In this document: piece by piece, positions 51,802 through 61,126 of the stretch
Position numbering within the stretch: position 1 is the first letter of the stretch
How the letters are laid out: every line of letters begins with the position of its first letter
Source of the DNA: Sphingobacterium sp. UGAL515B_05
GTDB lineage: Bacteria > Bacteroidota > Bacteroidia > Sphingobacteriales > Sphingobacteriaceae
Length of the DNA: 64,000 nucleotides
Assembly (NCBI RefSeq): GCF_033097525.1
Contig: NZ_CP109907.1
Coordinates: forward strand, 1,674,001-1,738,000
Direction: 5' to 3'
Notes under the pieces: model-generated
Databases searched by the model: none
The model's input: the letters and a program-made list of their open reading frames with translations, nothing else
Told to the model about the DNA's origin: nothing
Program-made: the position numbers and the translations under genes

Positions 51802-52494
51802 CTAATTACGATTGAATAATGCATATTTCACCCCGACAGAAACAAATCCGTATTGATCGTTATTCTTATTGATAACACCATCCAAGTTATCATTAAAGGT
51901 CAATGTATGTTGATAGTTGACATTAATTGCCCATTGTGGTCCGTAGAGTGTCCGTCCGAAAGGGATATCAACACCAACATTTAATGGAACGACAAAATGA
52001 ATTTCACCGCGATCTTTTGCTATTTCACCTCCTGAAGATTCTAGATAATTGGCATAGAGGGTTGAAATATTTCTTTGAATTCGGTTTTTAACCAATCCCG
52101 TCCCAGCGCCCACATACACGTTTGAAAGGATACGAGACAATGTATTTGCCTGCAAGGTGTAATAACTGTAATTCTTCGCTCCTTCCAAAAATTGGCCTAC
52201 CCGGATTTTACCGTTGACATTTCCTGCGAAATACCGATTCTTAAACTCGCTCTCATAACCATTTCCGGCTAGTGTTCCCTTTTCACCATGTAATCCAACA
52301 GAGATAAAAGGTGTGATGAGATAATCCAACTCCCCATAAAAAGCAAATTTAGACTCTACATTTCCTATGTCTGTCAGATTGATGGTCCCTCCAGCACCTG
52401 CTCCGATGCTTATTGGTCTAGAGAACTGCGCTGATGCAGTTAAACCTGTTAAAAATGAAATTCCAATAAGGCTAAAAATCAGAAGTTTTTTCAT
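51802..52494 (-). CDS. Outer-membrane beta-barrel protein upstream of gldK
   Basis: 230 residues, signal peptide (about 1-22, ending ASAQFSRP). Alternating strands with Gly/aromatic residues and a terminal VSVGVKYALFNRN indicate a small beta-barrel of eight to ten strands. It is not a clear PorP/SprF protein (which is longer and starts differently), although it occupies the position of porP before porK in Porphyromonas. Functional link to type IX secretion is inferred from operon position only. Confidence 0.75.
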   Translation of the reverse strand: MKKLLIFSLIGISFLTGLTASAQFSRPISIGAGAGGTINLTDIGNVESKFAFYGELDYLITPFISVGLHGEKGTLAGNGYESEFKNRYFAGNVNGKIRVGQFLEGAKNYSYYTLQANTLSRILSNVYVGAGTGLVKNRIQRNISTLYANYLESSGGEIAKDRGEIHFVVPLNVGVDIPFGRTLYGPQWAINVNYQHTLTFNDNLDGVINKNNDQYGFVSVGVKYALFNRN

Positions 52495-52550
52495 TTGGTC
52501 TAGTGTATTAAATATTAATAAGAACGGCTTAAGACTTACAATAGTATTTC

Positions 52551-52588
52551 ATTAAAAAATCCCAAGCCGTTTTCTACGACTTGGGATT
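52551..52588 (-). terminator. Terminator at the end of the polysaccharide operon
   Basis: Stem 52558-52570 pairs with 52576-52588 (AATCCCAAG / CTTGGGATT core) and on the minus strand is followed by a T-run. It ends transcription after the Wzc gene, before the beta-barrel gene on the same strand. Confidence 0.82.
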
Positions 52589-52625
52589 GAACAACAATAA
52601 GGCCAAAATTAGTTAATATAGACTT

Positions 52626-55022
52626 TTATTTTATATTTATACGATCTTTTAGACCTTGCCAAACTTTTGCAAGACCAGTTTTCTTGGTCCCTTTGTCGCC
52701 ATAACCATAGCCATAACCGTAACCATAGCCATACCCACGAGCGAAGTCCACGTCATTAACGACAGAGGCAAGATTTTTCAATTTTCCATCAATATACAAT
52801 TCGCGCGGCACTTGAAGTAAGCGCTTGTCTAAATAATTTACACGAGACACATACAGTGTAAGGTCTGCGTTATGTGCAATCAACAAGGTATCTGTTACTA
52901 AACTTACTGGAGCGGTATCCACCAACACATAATCATAATGTTCACGGGCGTATTTAATGACGTCGTCAAAATGACCATTCATCAATAACTCTGCTGGATT
53001 TGGCGCAATATATCCTGAATAAACCACGTCAAAATCATAGTTACCAGGTTTCTTAATAATGATATTATCCACATCCATATCAGGATTTATCAAGAACTGT
53101 GTAATTCCGACGTTAGTGTGTTGTAAGTGCGATAGACCCAAATAATCCAGTACTTTGGGACTTCTAATATCTGCGCCAATTAACAATACCTTTTTTCCTG
53201 ACATTGATAAAATCTGCGCAAGATTAGTTGTTACAAACGATTTTCCCTCTCCAGAGATCGTAGACGTTACAAAAACCACTTTGGAAGTATCTTTGTTATC
53301 AGCGCCAAACATAAAATTCATGTTGGTCCGCAGAATACGGAAGGCTTCAGCCAGTGATGAACGATCATTCAAATGTACAATAGTGTCTTCAGCAGTTGGA
53401 ATCTCACCAAGCACGGGTATTTTTACAATATCTTCAACATCCTTACGGGAGTGAATTTTATTGTCCAATAGAAATTTAACATAAAGAATTACAAAGGGTA
53501 CTACAAATCCTAAAATTAATGCACCAATTAGAACAATGTTTTTTCTTGGCGATACAGGAGCACCATTCGAATAAGCAGCGTCTATAATTTTTAAGTTGTC
53601 TGGTGTTGCAGCAGCTCTAACTTCACTTTCTTCTCTTTTTTGTAATAAAAGCAAATACAATGACTCAACTATTTGTTGTTGTCTTGATATCTTCTTAAAT
53701 CCTTGCTCTTGAGTAGGAATAGAACTTATCTTATTCTTGATTTCATTTGATTTTGCAACAATACTATTCAATGCCAACTGCGTTACTTTCTGATAATTTT
53801 TCAACGACTTCCTGATATTCCTATCACTTTCAGAAATACTTTCATTTATTGCTTCAACAACAGGGTTTTCAGACGAAGCTGATTTTAGCAAATCATCGCG
53901 TTCGAGAACCAATTTATTATACTCGGTAATAGCAGAAACAATTGAAGCGTCTTGTAGTCCAACATTGGAAGGAAGAAGTTTACCTACCTCTTGCTTCGTT
54001 AAATAATCATTCATGTGATCGACAAGTTTCAATTGGGTACGATATTCTAAGACTCTCCTATCATTTTCCGAAGCATTATTTAAAAACACACCGGCCTCTG
54101 TCGTCATATCAACCATTGAATTATTTGCTTTAAATTCTGCAGCTTCTTGATCCGCGCCAGAGAGATCTTTAGAGATTAACATCAATCGCTTATTAATAAA
54201 ATCAGATGTCGCACGTGTCGTTCGCAGTTTATCATTTGTCAAATCAGCATTGTACACATCAATTAAGCTATTTAAGATAATTTCTGATTTCTTTCCTAAA
54301 CTCGATATCATCGAGAAATTTACAATGTAAGATTGAAGTTCTTTTCCAGGAGATATATTGATTGATCCAATAGTAGCGTCAACAGCTCTGCTTTTAGGTA
54401 AAATCACTATTTCATACTCAAGATTTGAATTGAAAATTTTACCACTACTCTTTAATAAAAAACTGTTTTTACCAAAATTTATTACCTTATTAAAACTAGA
54501 AATTATTTTATCTCCCGTAGATGGATTAGTAATTTCTATCGTTTGTTTATTTCTAAATTTTGCTAAAAGACGTAAATTAATACTATCCTGATTTCCCTGA
54601 GGATTAATTGTAAATGGCATATCCTCCTCTAGAACTTCAGAAGAACGAATCTGCCCTTTTACAAAATATAAAATATTTAAATGATTTAAATCAACCACTT
54701 TTCTAACCAGTCTTCGAGATGACAGTATAGCAATTTGATCGGTAACATAAGAGCCTCTGCTACCACCAAATCCAATACCACTAGTTAATTCAGCTATCCC
54801 GGCTAGCTCACCTGCAGAAGCACTTCGTTCATCTTTTAACAAAATTTTTGCTGTAGTATTATATGTCTTTTGTGCATATCTTAAATAAGAAACAGCGCAT
54901 ATTATCGATAATATTACCGTTAAAACAAACCATTTCCAATAAAAAGCATACTGTTCAAATAATTGTCTAAAGTTGAAATCTTCTTCTAAATTATCTTTGA
55001 TTTGATTAGGTTGTTGTTCCAT
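52626..55022 (-). CDS. Wzc-like polysaccharide co-polymerase / tyrosine autokinase
   Basis: 798 residues. Wzz-like N-terminal domain with two membrane helices (about 29-50 and 495-520), a long periplasmic coiled-coil region, and a cytoplasmic BY-kinase domain: Walker A TSTISGEGKSFVTTN (Lys594), Walker A' LLIGADIRSPK, Walker B YDYVLVDTAPV. The C-terminus holds a (Gly-Tyr)6 run encoded by a GGN-TAN hexamer repeat near 52700-52735, replacing the usual scattered tyrosine cluster that is autophosphorylated. It controls chain length and export together with the Wza protein whose gene precedes it by 7 bp. Confidence 0.93.
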   Translation of the reverse strand: MEQQPNQIKDNLEEDFNFRQLFEQYAFYWKWFVLTVILSIICAVSYLRYAQKTYNTTAKILLKDERSASAGELAGIAELTSGIGFGGSRGSYVTDQIAILSSRRLVRKVVDLNHLNILYFVKGQIRSSEVLEEDMPFTINPQGNQDSINLRLLAKFRNKQTIEITNPSTGDKIISSFNKVINFGKNSFLLKSSGKIFNSNLEYEIVILPKSRAVDATIGSINISPGKELQSYIVNFSMISSLGKKSEIILNSLIDVYNADLTNDKLRTTRATSDFINKRLMLISKDLSGADQEAAEFKANNSMVDMTTEAGVFLNNASENDRRVLEYRTQLKLVDHMNDYLTKQEVGKLLPSNVGLQDASIVSAITEYNKLVLERDDLLKSASSENPVVEAINESISESDRNIRKSLKNYQKVTQLALNSIVAKSNEIKNKISSIPTQEQGFKKISRQQQIVESLYLLLLQKREESEVRAAATPDNLKIIDAAYSNGAPVSPRKNIVLIGALILGFVVPFVILYVKFLLDNKIHSRKDVEDIVKIPVLGEIPTAEDTIVHLNDRSSLAEAFRILRTNMNFMFGADNKDTSKVVFVTSTISGEGKSFVTTNLAQILSMSGKKVLLIGADIRSPKVLDYLGLSHLQHTNVGITQFLINPDMDVDNIIIKKPGNYDFDVVYSGYIAPNPAELLMNGHFDDVIKYAREHYDYVLVDTAPVSLVTDTLLIAHNADLTLYVSRVNYLDKRLLQVPRELYIDGKLKNLASVVNDVDFARGYGYGYGYGYGYGDKGTKKTGLAKVWQGLKDRINIK

Positions 55023-55029
55023 AATTTAA

Positions 55030-55812
55030 TTAACGTGTTAAAACTGAAATTACTGTGATTAACAAGCTTGCCACTGAGATAAAGATATTAGAATTAGCTC
55101 CTAATTTAGAGCTATTAATCTGAGCTTTGTTGGGTTCAACGTAAATTACGTCGTTTTGTGCTAAATAGTAATATTTTGAATTTAATGCCTCTTCTTTAGT
55201 GAGATCTAAACGATGGGTAGATTTCTTCCCATCAATTTCTCTAATTATCATCACATTATGCCTCATACCCCTAATTGTTAAGTCTCCAGCCATTCCTAGA
55301 GCTTCTAAAACAGTAACTCGTTCAGATGGCATAACAAACGATCCTGGTCTAGCAACTTCGCCAAGTACAGAAACCCTAAAATTATTAAAATTCATATTGA
55401 CTCCAGGCTCCTTAATATATTGGCTCAATTCTGAACGTAACTTCTCTATTGCTTCGATACGAGTTAGTCCAGCGATTTTAATTTTCCCCAACATAGGCAG
55501 GGTAATATAACCTTGATTGTCTACTGTATATACAGGTCGCATAGCCATATCTGCCGCTTGACTGATTGTCCCACTTGTCATAGTGCTGACGGGATTAAAT
55601 GGAGCTGTGACTTTAGGATCAGCAGCAGTGACAACAATAGTTAAAATGTCATTTGGTTGAATCTTCGGGACAAATTGCTCATACAGAGTATTAATTTTTG
55701 TAGAATCAGGTTGCAAATAAACCATATTCTTACGTGACTCGCAAGAACTCATTAATAATAGAAATATTGAAAATATTCCTAAAAATAGACTATACCTTAA
55801 ATATAACTTCAT
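55030..55812 (-). CDS. Wza-like polysaccharide export lipoprotein
   Basis: 260 residues, lipobox Cys24 (LLLMSSCESRK). It carries the Poly_export domain (FVPKIQPNDILTIVVTAADP, PVYTVDNQGYITLPMLGKIKIAGLTR) and an SLBB-like domain (FRVSVLGEVARPGSFVMPSERVTVLEALGMAGDLTIRG), and ends in a hydrophobic segment. It forms the outer-membrane exit pore of Wzy-dependent polysaccharide export. It is shorter than enteric Wza, typical of Bacteroidota. A TACTTTTG -7-like box (minus strand, 55845-55852) lies 33 bp upstream, so Wza-Wzc may have their own promoter. Confidence 0.93.
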   Translation of the reverse strand: MKLYLRYSLFLGIFSIFLLLMSSCESRKNMVYLQPDSTKINTLYEQFVPKIQPNDILTIVVTAADPKVTAPFNPVSTMTSGTISQAADMAMRPVYTVDNQGYITLPMLGKIKIAGLTRIEAIEKLRSELSQYIKEPGVNMNFNNFRVSVLGEVARPGSFVMPSERVTVLEALGMAGDLTIRGMRHNVMIIREIDGKKSTHRLDLTKEEALNSKYYYLAQNDVIYVEPNKAQINSSKLGANSNIFISVASLLITVISVLTR

Positions 55813-55844
55813 GTGGTATTTTGTAAATTTAAACTGTTTAACGA

Positions 55845-55852
55845 CAAAAGTA
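55845..55852 (-). promoter_or_regulatory. Candidate -7 box upstream of the Wza gene
   Basis: TACTTTTG on the minus strand matches TAnnTTTG. A TTTTTG about 24 bp upstream is a possible -33 element, with long spacing. The 176-bp gap before the Wza gene is the largest in the polysaccharide operon. Confidence 0.35.
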
Positions 55853-55988
55853 TAATTATTTTATTCATACTACTCTCAAAAAGTTAATAGAAATTCCTTA
55901 AAATTCTTATAAAATTTGCTTTCATATATATGATTAAAACAGGACAAAGAGTAGAATTTGATGTTTAAAAGTTATTGAAAAAGACTGT

Positions 55989-57125
55989 TTATTCTTCCAA
56001 TATCTGACGTATTTTTAAACCTATAAATTCTTTCTCTACTTCTGTTAAATTAGAACCTGAGGGCAAACATAGACCAACTTGGAATAATTCTTCAGCAATA
56101 TTATTACCGTAATAAGGAGAATTGACAAACACTGGTTGCAAATGCATAGGTTTCCATAAGGGTCTTGATTCTATATTATCTTCTAATAATTTCAGTCTTA
56201 ACAGCTCCCTTGATACACCAGTTTTAGTTTCATCTATAGTAATTGCTGTTAACCAATGATTAGAATAGAAATCATCGCTTGGTTCATTTAGAACACTCAC
56301 TCCTTCAATACCTGAAAATAAATTCAAATAAAATCTCGTCATATCTCGGCGACTATTAATTCTATCTCGTAAAACTTCCATTTGTCCTCTCCCTATTCCA
56401 GCGCAAATATTCGACATACGATAATTAAAGCCTATATGTGAATGTTGATAATGCGGCGCATTGTCTCTTGCTTGAGTAGATAAAAAAACAGCATTGTCCT
56501 TATCGTCCTGAGTATGGCAAACCAAAGCGCCTCCTCCTGATGTCGTAATTATTTTATTCCCATTAAAACTCAATACACCGAACGTACCCAAGGTACCACA
56601 GCTCCTGCCCTTATAAGTAGAACCCAATGCTTCCGCAGCATCTTCAATAATAGGAATATCAAATTCTTGTGCGATAGTTAATATCTCATCCATCTTTGCG
56701 GGCATACCATATAAATGCACTACAATTATTGCTTTTGGTTTCTTACCTTTAAGAATACGATCAGTTACAGCTTCTTTTAAAGCTATTGGGCACATATTCC
56801 AAGTGTCCTTTTCCGAATCTACAAAGATAGGGGTAGCTCCTTGATATGCAATTGGATTAGCCGAAGCTGAAAATGTCATGGATTGACAAATTACTTCATC
56901 ACCATAACCGACCCCGCATTCAATTAGTGCAATATGTAGCGCAGCGGTACCTGATGATAGAGCTGCAACTTTTACGTCTGCATTCAAGAATTTCTCTAAA
57001 TCTTCTTCAAAACCATTTACATTGGGTCCTAATGGAGCAACCCAATTTTGGTCAAAAGCTTCGTGAATATACTTTAATTCACTCCCTCCCATATGGGGAG
57101 ATGAAAGCCATATTTTATCTGACAT
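55989..57125 (-). CDS. DegT/DnrJ-type sugar aminotransferase (PglE-like)
   Basis: 378 residues, PLP-dependent. SSGTAALHIALIECGVGYGDEVICQ, PIIEDAAEALGSTYKGR and GTFGVLSFNGNKIITTSGGGALVC (with the PLP Lys in GNK) are the conserved blocks. With the PglD-like acetyltransferase and PglC-like transferase directly upstream in the operon it should aminate the UDP-4-keto-6-deoxy-GlcNAc intermediate, on the route to diacetylbacillosamine. The dehydratase for the step before is only present as the pseudogene at 45366. Confidence 0.92.
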   Translation of the reverse strand: MSDKIWLSSPHMGGSELKYIHEAFDQNWVAPLGPNVNGFEEDLEKFLNADVKVAALSSGTAALHIALIECGVGYGDEVICQSMTFSASANPIAYQGATPIFVDSEKDTWNMCPIALKEAVTDRILKGKKPKAIIVVHLYGMPAKMDEILTIAQEFDIPIIEDAAEALGSTYKGRSCGTLGTFGVLSFNGNKIITTSGGGALVCHTQDDKDNAVFLSTQARDNAPHYQHSHIGFNYRMSNICAGIGRGQMEVLRDRINSRRDMTRFYLNLFSGIEGVSVLNEPSDDFYSNHWLTAITIDETKTGVSRELLRLKLLEDNIESRPLWKPMHLQPVFVNSPYYGNNIAEELFQVGLCLPSGSNLTEVEKEFIGLKIRQILEE

Positions 57126-57136
57126 GATATTTTAAA

Positions 57137-57757
57137 TTAATCGTTCATTTTCCTAATTATCTTCCCAGGGTTGCCTACTACAGTGCAACCGTCAGGAATA
57201 TCCCGAATTATTACAGCACCCGCTCCAATTGTACACCACTTTCCGATTCTTATACCTTGGATAATACACACACCTATGCCAACATGAGTTCCTTCACCAA
57301 TAGTTACGTTACCTGCTAAAGCAACATTAGGAGATAAATGTACATAATCCTCTATTAAACAATCGTGATCGACTGACGCATTCGTATTGATAATACATTG
57401 TTGTCCAATATTAACGTCTACATTAATAGTCGCACCAGCCATAATGACGGTTCCTGCTCCCAATAATGTTCTTTTTGAGACGGTGGACATTTTATGAATT
57501 ATAATGGGATATTTTGCGTCTATGTTATTATCAACTATTTTTTTTCGAATCCCATTGTCTCCTATTGCTACGACCAATGACTCTGTAGTTGAAGGTAATT
57601 CTTTAAAAACCGGATAACCTAATACTGACTTTTTGTTATCATCACAATCGATAAAACCATCAATAACTATTCCACAAGTTTCTGCAATTTCTGCAATTAC
57701 CTTTCCGTGCCCACTCGCTCCAAATAAATACATAATATCAATCTTAATTTTGTCCAT
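57137..57757 (-). CDS. Sugar O/N-acetyltransferase (PglD/NeuD-like)
   Basis: 206 residues. An N-terminal nucleotide-sugar binding part (MYLFGASGHGKVIAEIAETCGI) and a left-handed beta-helix (VIMAGATINVDVNIGQQCIINTNASVDHDCLIEDYVHLSPN, with the catalytic His in SVDHDC). This is the PglD form, which N-acetylates the 4-amino sugar using acetyl-CoA. The frame begins at 57757, overlapping the PglC gene by 14 bp; the Met at residue 9 (57733) is a possible start that matches the usual N-terminus better. Confidence 0.92.
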   Translation of the reverse strand: MDKIKIDIMYLFGASGHGKVIAEIAETCGIVIDGFIDCDDNKKSVLGYPVFKELPSTTESLVVAIGDNGIRKKIVDNNIDAKYPIIIHKMSTVSKRTLLGAGTVIMAGATINVDVNIGQQCIINTNASVDHDCLIEDYVHLSPNVALAGNVTIGEGTHVGIGVCIIQGIRIGKWCTIGAGAVIIRDIPDGCTVVGNPGKIIRKMND

Positions 57758-58349
57758 TAAAAGGCTCTATCGTCGCATGTCCTTCAGCAGATATGCCTTC
57801 ACTTTTAAAAACCTTTTTAAAGGTCATTAGGAAGATTCTCAAATCTGTCAATAAAGAAAGATTGTCAACATACCATACATCCAATTCAAACTTTTTCTCC
57901 CACGAAATAGTATTGCGTCCATTAACTTGGGCCCATCCTGTAATCCCAGGCCTTACCTCATGGCGCCGCCGTTGCCTTTCGTTGTATAAAGATAAGTATT
58001 GAACTAGAAGTGGTCTTGGGCCAATTATAGCCATATCTCCTTTTAGTACATTGATGAGCTGAGGGATCTCATCCAGTGACGTCTTTCTTACAAGCGAACC
58101 GATAGATGTTAATCTCGTTGCATCGGGGAGAAGATTTCCATTTTGATCTTTTTTATCATTCATCGTCTTAAATTTAATGATATTAAAAACACGTCCATTT
58201 AATCCCGGCCGTTTCTGAAAGAAAAATGGTTTTCCTCCATTGGAAAAATAAAGCCCTATTGTGATAATGAGAAAAATTGGACTTATAATAATCAAACCGA
58301 TAAGTGCAATAAGAAAGTCAAAAAGCCTCTTGAAAAAATTTCTATACAT
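57744..58349 (-). CDS. Undecaprenyl-phosphate sugar-phosphotransferase (PglC-like)
   Basis: 201 residues: one N-terminal membrane (re-entrant) helix (LFDFLIALIGLIIISPIFLI) and the monotopic phosphoglycosyltransferase core: FKTMNDKKD, TSLDEIPQLINVLKGDMAIIGPRPLL, RHEVRPGITGWAQVNGRN. It is the small Pgl-type enzyme without the extra membrane domain of WcaJ. It should start glycan assembly by moving the (bacillosamine-type) sugar-phosphate to the lipid carrier. It overlaps its neighbours by 8 and 14 bp, indicating tight coupling. Confidence 0.93.
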   Translation of the reverse strand: MYRNFFKRLFDFLIALIGLIIISPIFLIITIGLYFSNGGKPFFFQKRPGLNGRVFNIIKFKTMNDKKDQNGNLLPDATRLTSIGSLVRKTSLDEIPQLINVLKGDMAIIGPRPLLVQYLSLYNERQRRRHEVRPGITGWAQVNGRNTISWEKKFELDVWYVDNLSLLTDLRIFLMTFKKVFKSEGISAEGHATIEPFNGQN

Positions 58350-59508
58350 CGTCTAATTCTCTATCTTTTAATAAACTTTTATATTCTTTCAATAGTGCAT
58401 CCCAAACAATCTCTTGCTCGTAACGCTGTATTATCATATTTCTAGAATTTGCTTTCATCTGTGAATAAAATGCTTTATCGGTCACCATGATTTCCATAGC
58501 ATTTTTAATCGCATCCGCATTCTTAACTGGAATAATTATCCCATTGTTTCCTTCTACAATTATTTCATTACAGCCATTTATATTTGATACAATGGCTGGC
58601 AATTCCATTGCTCCGGCTTGCATAACTACATTTGGAAACCCTTCTCTATAGCTAGGGAATACAAGTGCATGGGCAATAGCAAAATAAGGCCGAACATCTT
58701 TTTGAAATCCTACAGAAATTATATGAGGATTAATGGCAATTTCCTTTTGAGTATTCTCATTTAATGGATCAAGATCAGGTTCTTGCGGTCCGACTAATAA
58801 TAATTTTACATCTGATCTTTCTAAAGTTGAAAATGCTTCAATCAGCTCATTTATTCCTTTGTCGCCAACTAAACGGCCTATAAAAACGAAAACAAAATCT
58901 TTCTCTTCTATTCCTAGTGTTGATCTCAATTCGGCCGATATGCTAGGATCAACATTTTCTTTTGAAAAGATTGATGTATTAATACCATTTGAAGAACCGT
59001 TCCCTAACACTTTAAGCTTCTCTTTAGAAGTATACTGATAACGAAGGATAAAATTGTATAATCCAACTGAATTTGGATAAATTTTTGTAGCGGATTTATA
59101 AGTCAATTTTTCAACCCAGTCTAAAACTTTACGCTTTATACCATTTGCTTCCATCAATGGCATACCTGCAACAGTATGTAAACGTATAGGTACGCCAGCC
59201 AATTTGGCGCCCAACATACACACGATCCCAGCTTTTGGGGTATGTGAATGTACAATAATAGGATTTTCACTTTTACATAATCTATAGAATTTCCATAAGG
59301 AGACTAAATCAGCAATAGGCGAAATTGTCCTTGTCATATTTATCTCTTTTATAGAAATTTTTTCAAGAACTTGAACATCTCTCAGGTCCCTTCCACCTGA
59401 AGAAACACCGATTACATCAAATCCATTTCTATTCATAAAAGAAAGTTGTCCCTTTAACAACACCTTAAGTGAAATCGGAACAGTAGTTGCTCGGATTAGT
59501 TTATGCAT
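58342..59508 (-). CDS. GT4 glycosyltransferase (PglA-like)
   Basis: 388 residues of GT-B fold. VHSHTPKAGIVCMLGAKLAGVPIRLHTVAGMPLMEANG is the characteristic block of PglA-type enzymes, and the C-terminal half has VFIGRLVGDKGINELIEAF and SYREGFPNVVMQAGAMELPAI with the EGFPNV nucleotide-sugar site. It likely adds the second sugar to the lipid-linked first sugar made by the PglC-like enzyme encoded next. Overlaps the upstream GT4 gene by 8 bp. Confidence 0.92.
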   Translation of the reverse strand: MHKLIRATTVPISLKVLLKGQLSFMNRNGFDVIGVSSGGRDLRDVQVLEKISIKEINMTRTISPIADLVSLWKFYRLCKSENPIIVHSHTPKAGIVCMLGAKLAGVPIRLHTVAGMPLMEANGIKRKVLDWVEKLTYKSATKIYPNSVGLYNFILRYQYTSKEKLKVLGNGSSNGINTSIFSKENVDPSISAELRSTLGIEEKDFVFVFIGRLVGDKGINELIEAFSTLERSDVKLLLVGPQEPDLDPLNENTQKEIAINPHIISVGFQKDVRPYFAIAHALVFPSYREGFPNVVMQAGAMELPAIVSNINGCNEIIVEGNNGIIIPVKNADAIKNAMEIMVTDKAFYSQMKANSRNMIIQRYEQEIVWDALLKEYKSLLKDRELDDV

Positions 59509-60589
59509 TTAAATGAATATTAATTTTACTTATGAAATTAGTTATCGATCGTTCTTCTAAAAAGGAGTCAAAAATTTCGCGATTTCCTAAAGTATCATTC
59601 ATTAATGTATTTTCTATATTCATTGCTAGTTCGCTACTATCACCAACAACACAAGTAGAAATTCTAGGAATATCTTCTATCCCACCCGCACATAATGTAG
59701 AAATCACTTTCTCATTCTGTGACATCATTTGTAAAAGTACATTAGGGAAGCCCTCTATTATAGAAGATACAACACATGCTTTTGCTTTTCGAAAATATGG
59801 ATATACGTTACTTTGAAATCCCAATAATTTAACATCATCAAATACGCCTAGATCTACTGCTAACTGCGTTAAATCATCCCTTAAATTTCCCTCTCCGAGA
59901 ATAACCAATTTCATATTCATTCCCCTATTTTTCAATATTGAGAACGCTTTAATCAAAATATCAAATCCCTTCTCGGGAATCAGACGCCCCGCCGAAACAA
60001 TAAAATTCGTATCTAATAATGAAGAATCTATTTCTCCATGATATATACTGGCCAAATTTATAGGATTGGGTATTACCACAATATTTATCTTTTCATCCAA
60101 ATGTGGTAAAGCAGAAATCAATTGATTTTTCATAAATTCAGTTTGACAAATAAGTAGACTTACCTTGCTATAACCAACCTTATATAAAAACCTAAAAAAA
60201 GCCAGCTTTCTACCAGAAAATCGCTTAAAAATTGACGTAGATTCTCTAGCTATAAAATTTTCAACCTTTATGAATTTAAACTTAATCATTAAACCTGCAA
60301 AGGATGTCAGATGAACATGAGACGTATATACAAAATCGTAGACTTTATTATTATTGGAAATAATATTCCTAAAGAATTTGACTATTCCATTTTTTTCTGC
60401 TTTTGCATTTGTAAAAATTAAATTTAGATTACCACGCAAGCGTCGCCAAGCTCCTGTCTTTTCCTGAGTTAGAAATCTTACCTCAACATAAAAATCTCTC
60501 TGTAAATAATAATTTGCAACATTCATTAAGTGTTGCTCTGCGCCACCTAACTGATCATTAGGAAGTAAAATAAGAATGCGATTACTCAT
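59501..60589 (-). CDS. GT4 glycosyltransferase
   Basis: 362 residues, GT-B fold: N-terminal LPNDQLGGAEQHLMNVANYY, C-terminal VSAGRLIPEKGFDILIKAFSIL and SIIEGFPNVLLQMMSQNEKVI. Cytoplasmic transferase adding a sugar from an NDP donor to the growing lipid-linked chain. Very AT-rich, like the rest of this operon toward the right edge. It overlaps the acyltransferase gene by 4 bp. Specificity unknown. Confidence 0.92.
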   Translation of the reverse strand: MSNRILILLPNDQLGGAEQHLMNVANYYLQRDFYVEVRFLTQEKTGAWRRLRGNLNLIFTNAKAEKNGIVKFFRNIISNNNKVYDFVYTSHVHLTSFAGLMIKFKFIKVENFIARESTSIFKRFSGRKLAFFRFLYKVGYSKVSLLICQTEFMKNQLISALPHLDEKINIVVIPNPINLASIYHGEIDSSLLDTNFIVSAGRLIPEKGFDILIKAFSILKNRGMNMKLVILGEGNLRDDLTQLAVDLGVFDDVKLLGFQSNVYPYFRKAKACVVSSIIEGFPNVLLQMMSQNEKVISTLCAGGIEDIPRISTCVVGDSSELAMNIENTLMNDTLGNREIFDSFLEERSITNFISKINIHLNA

Positions 60590-61125
60590 AAAAAAGGTTT
60601 AAAATCATTTTTTACTACCCCAAACACTCTATCTTTATAAGACCCAACATCCATCATATCCTTTTCTGTAACGTAGTCATCAATCATTTTTTGATATAAT
60701 TCTTTATAATCTCCAATTAATTTAGCCGGAACGCCAGCTACTACAGAGCCTGCCCTTATGGATTTTGTGACAACAGAACCTGCAGCAACAATAACATTGT
60801 CCTCAATTTTCACTCCCGGCATTATAATTGAATTAACACCAATGAAAACATTATTACCTATAGATATCTTTGCATATAAATATCTTCTTCCGTTATTATC
60901 TCTAGCCAACCAAGCTGAACCATCATGAGTTAAAAATCGAACTCCATCTGTAATTGTTACATTATCTCCAATATCAATAAGAAAAGGTTCGGTGCCCCAT
61001 TTTGTTGTAATTATCCTACATTTCTTTCCTATTTTAACGCCAACATACTTAGCATACTCCTCCCTACCTTTGAATATTAATATTAGATATGATGATATCT
61101 TATGGAATGATGCTCTAATATTCAT
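60586..61125 (-). CDS. Hexapeptide-repeat acyltransferase
   Basis: 179 residues. Left-handed beta-helix repeats (VTITDGVRFLTHDGSAW, ISIGNNVFIGVNSIIMPGVKIEDNVIVAAGSVVTKSIRAGSVVAGVPAKLIG) of the WcaF/maltose-acetyltransferase type, with catalytic His in FLTHDG. It should O-acetylate a sugar of the polysaccharide in the cytoplasm. An AGVPAK terminus is typical. It is 1 bp from the beta-helix gene upstream. Confidence 0.9.
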   Translation of the reverse strand: MNIRASFHKISSYLILIFKGREEYAKYVGVKIGKKCRIITTKWGTEPFLIDIGDNVTITDGVRFLTHDGSAWLARDNNGRRYLYAKISIGNNVFIGVNSIIMPGVKIEDNVIVAAGSVVTKSIRAGSVVAGVPAKLIGDYKELYQKMIDDYVTEKDMMDVGSYKDRVFGVVKNDFKPFL

Positions 61126-61126
61126 A

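Noticed and set aside
52690-52740. The hexamer repeat in the Wzc-like gene as a frameshifting phase-variation tract
   Set aside because: The unit is six bases, so length changes keep the frame; it can alter tail length but not switch the gene off.
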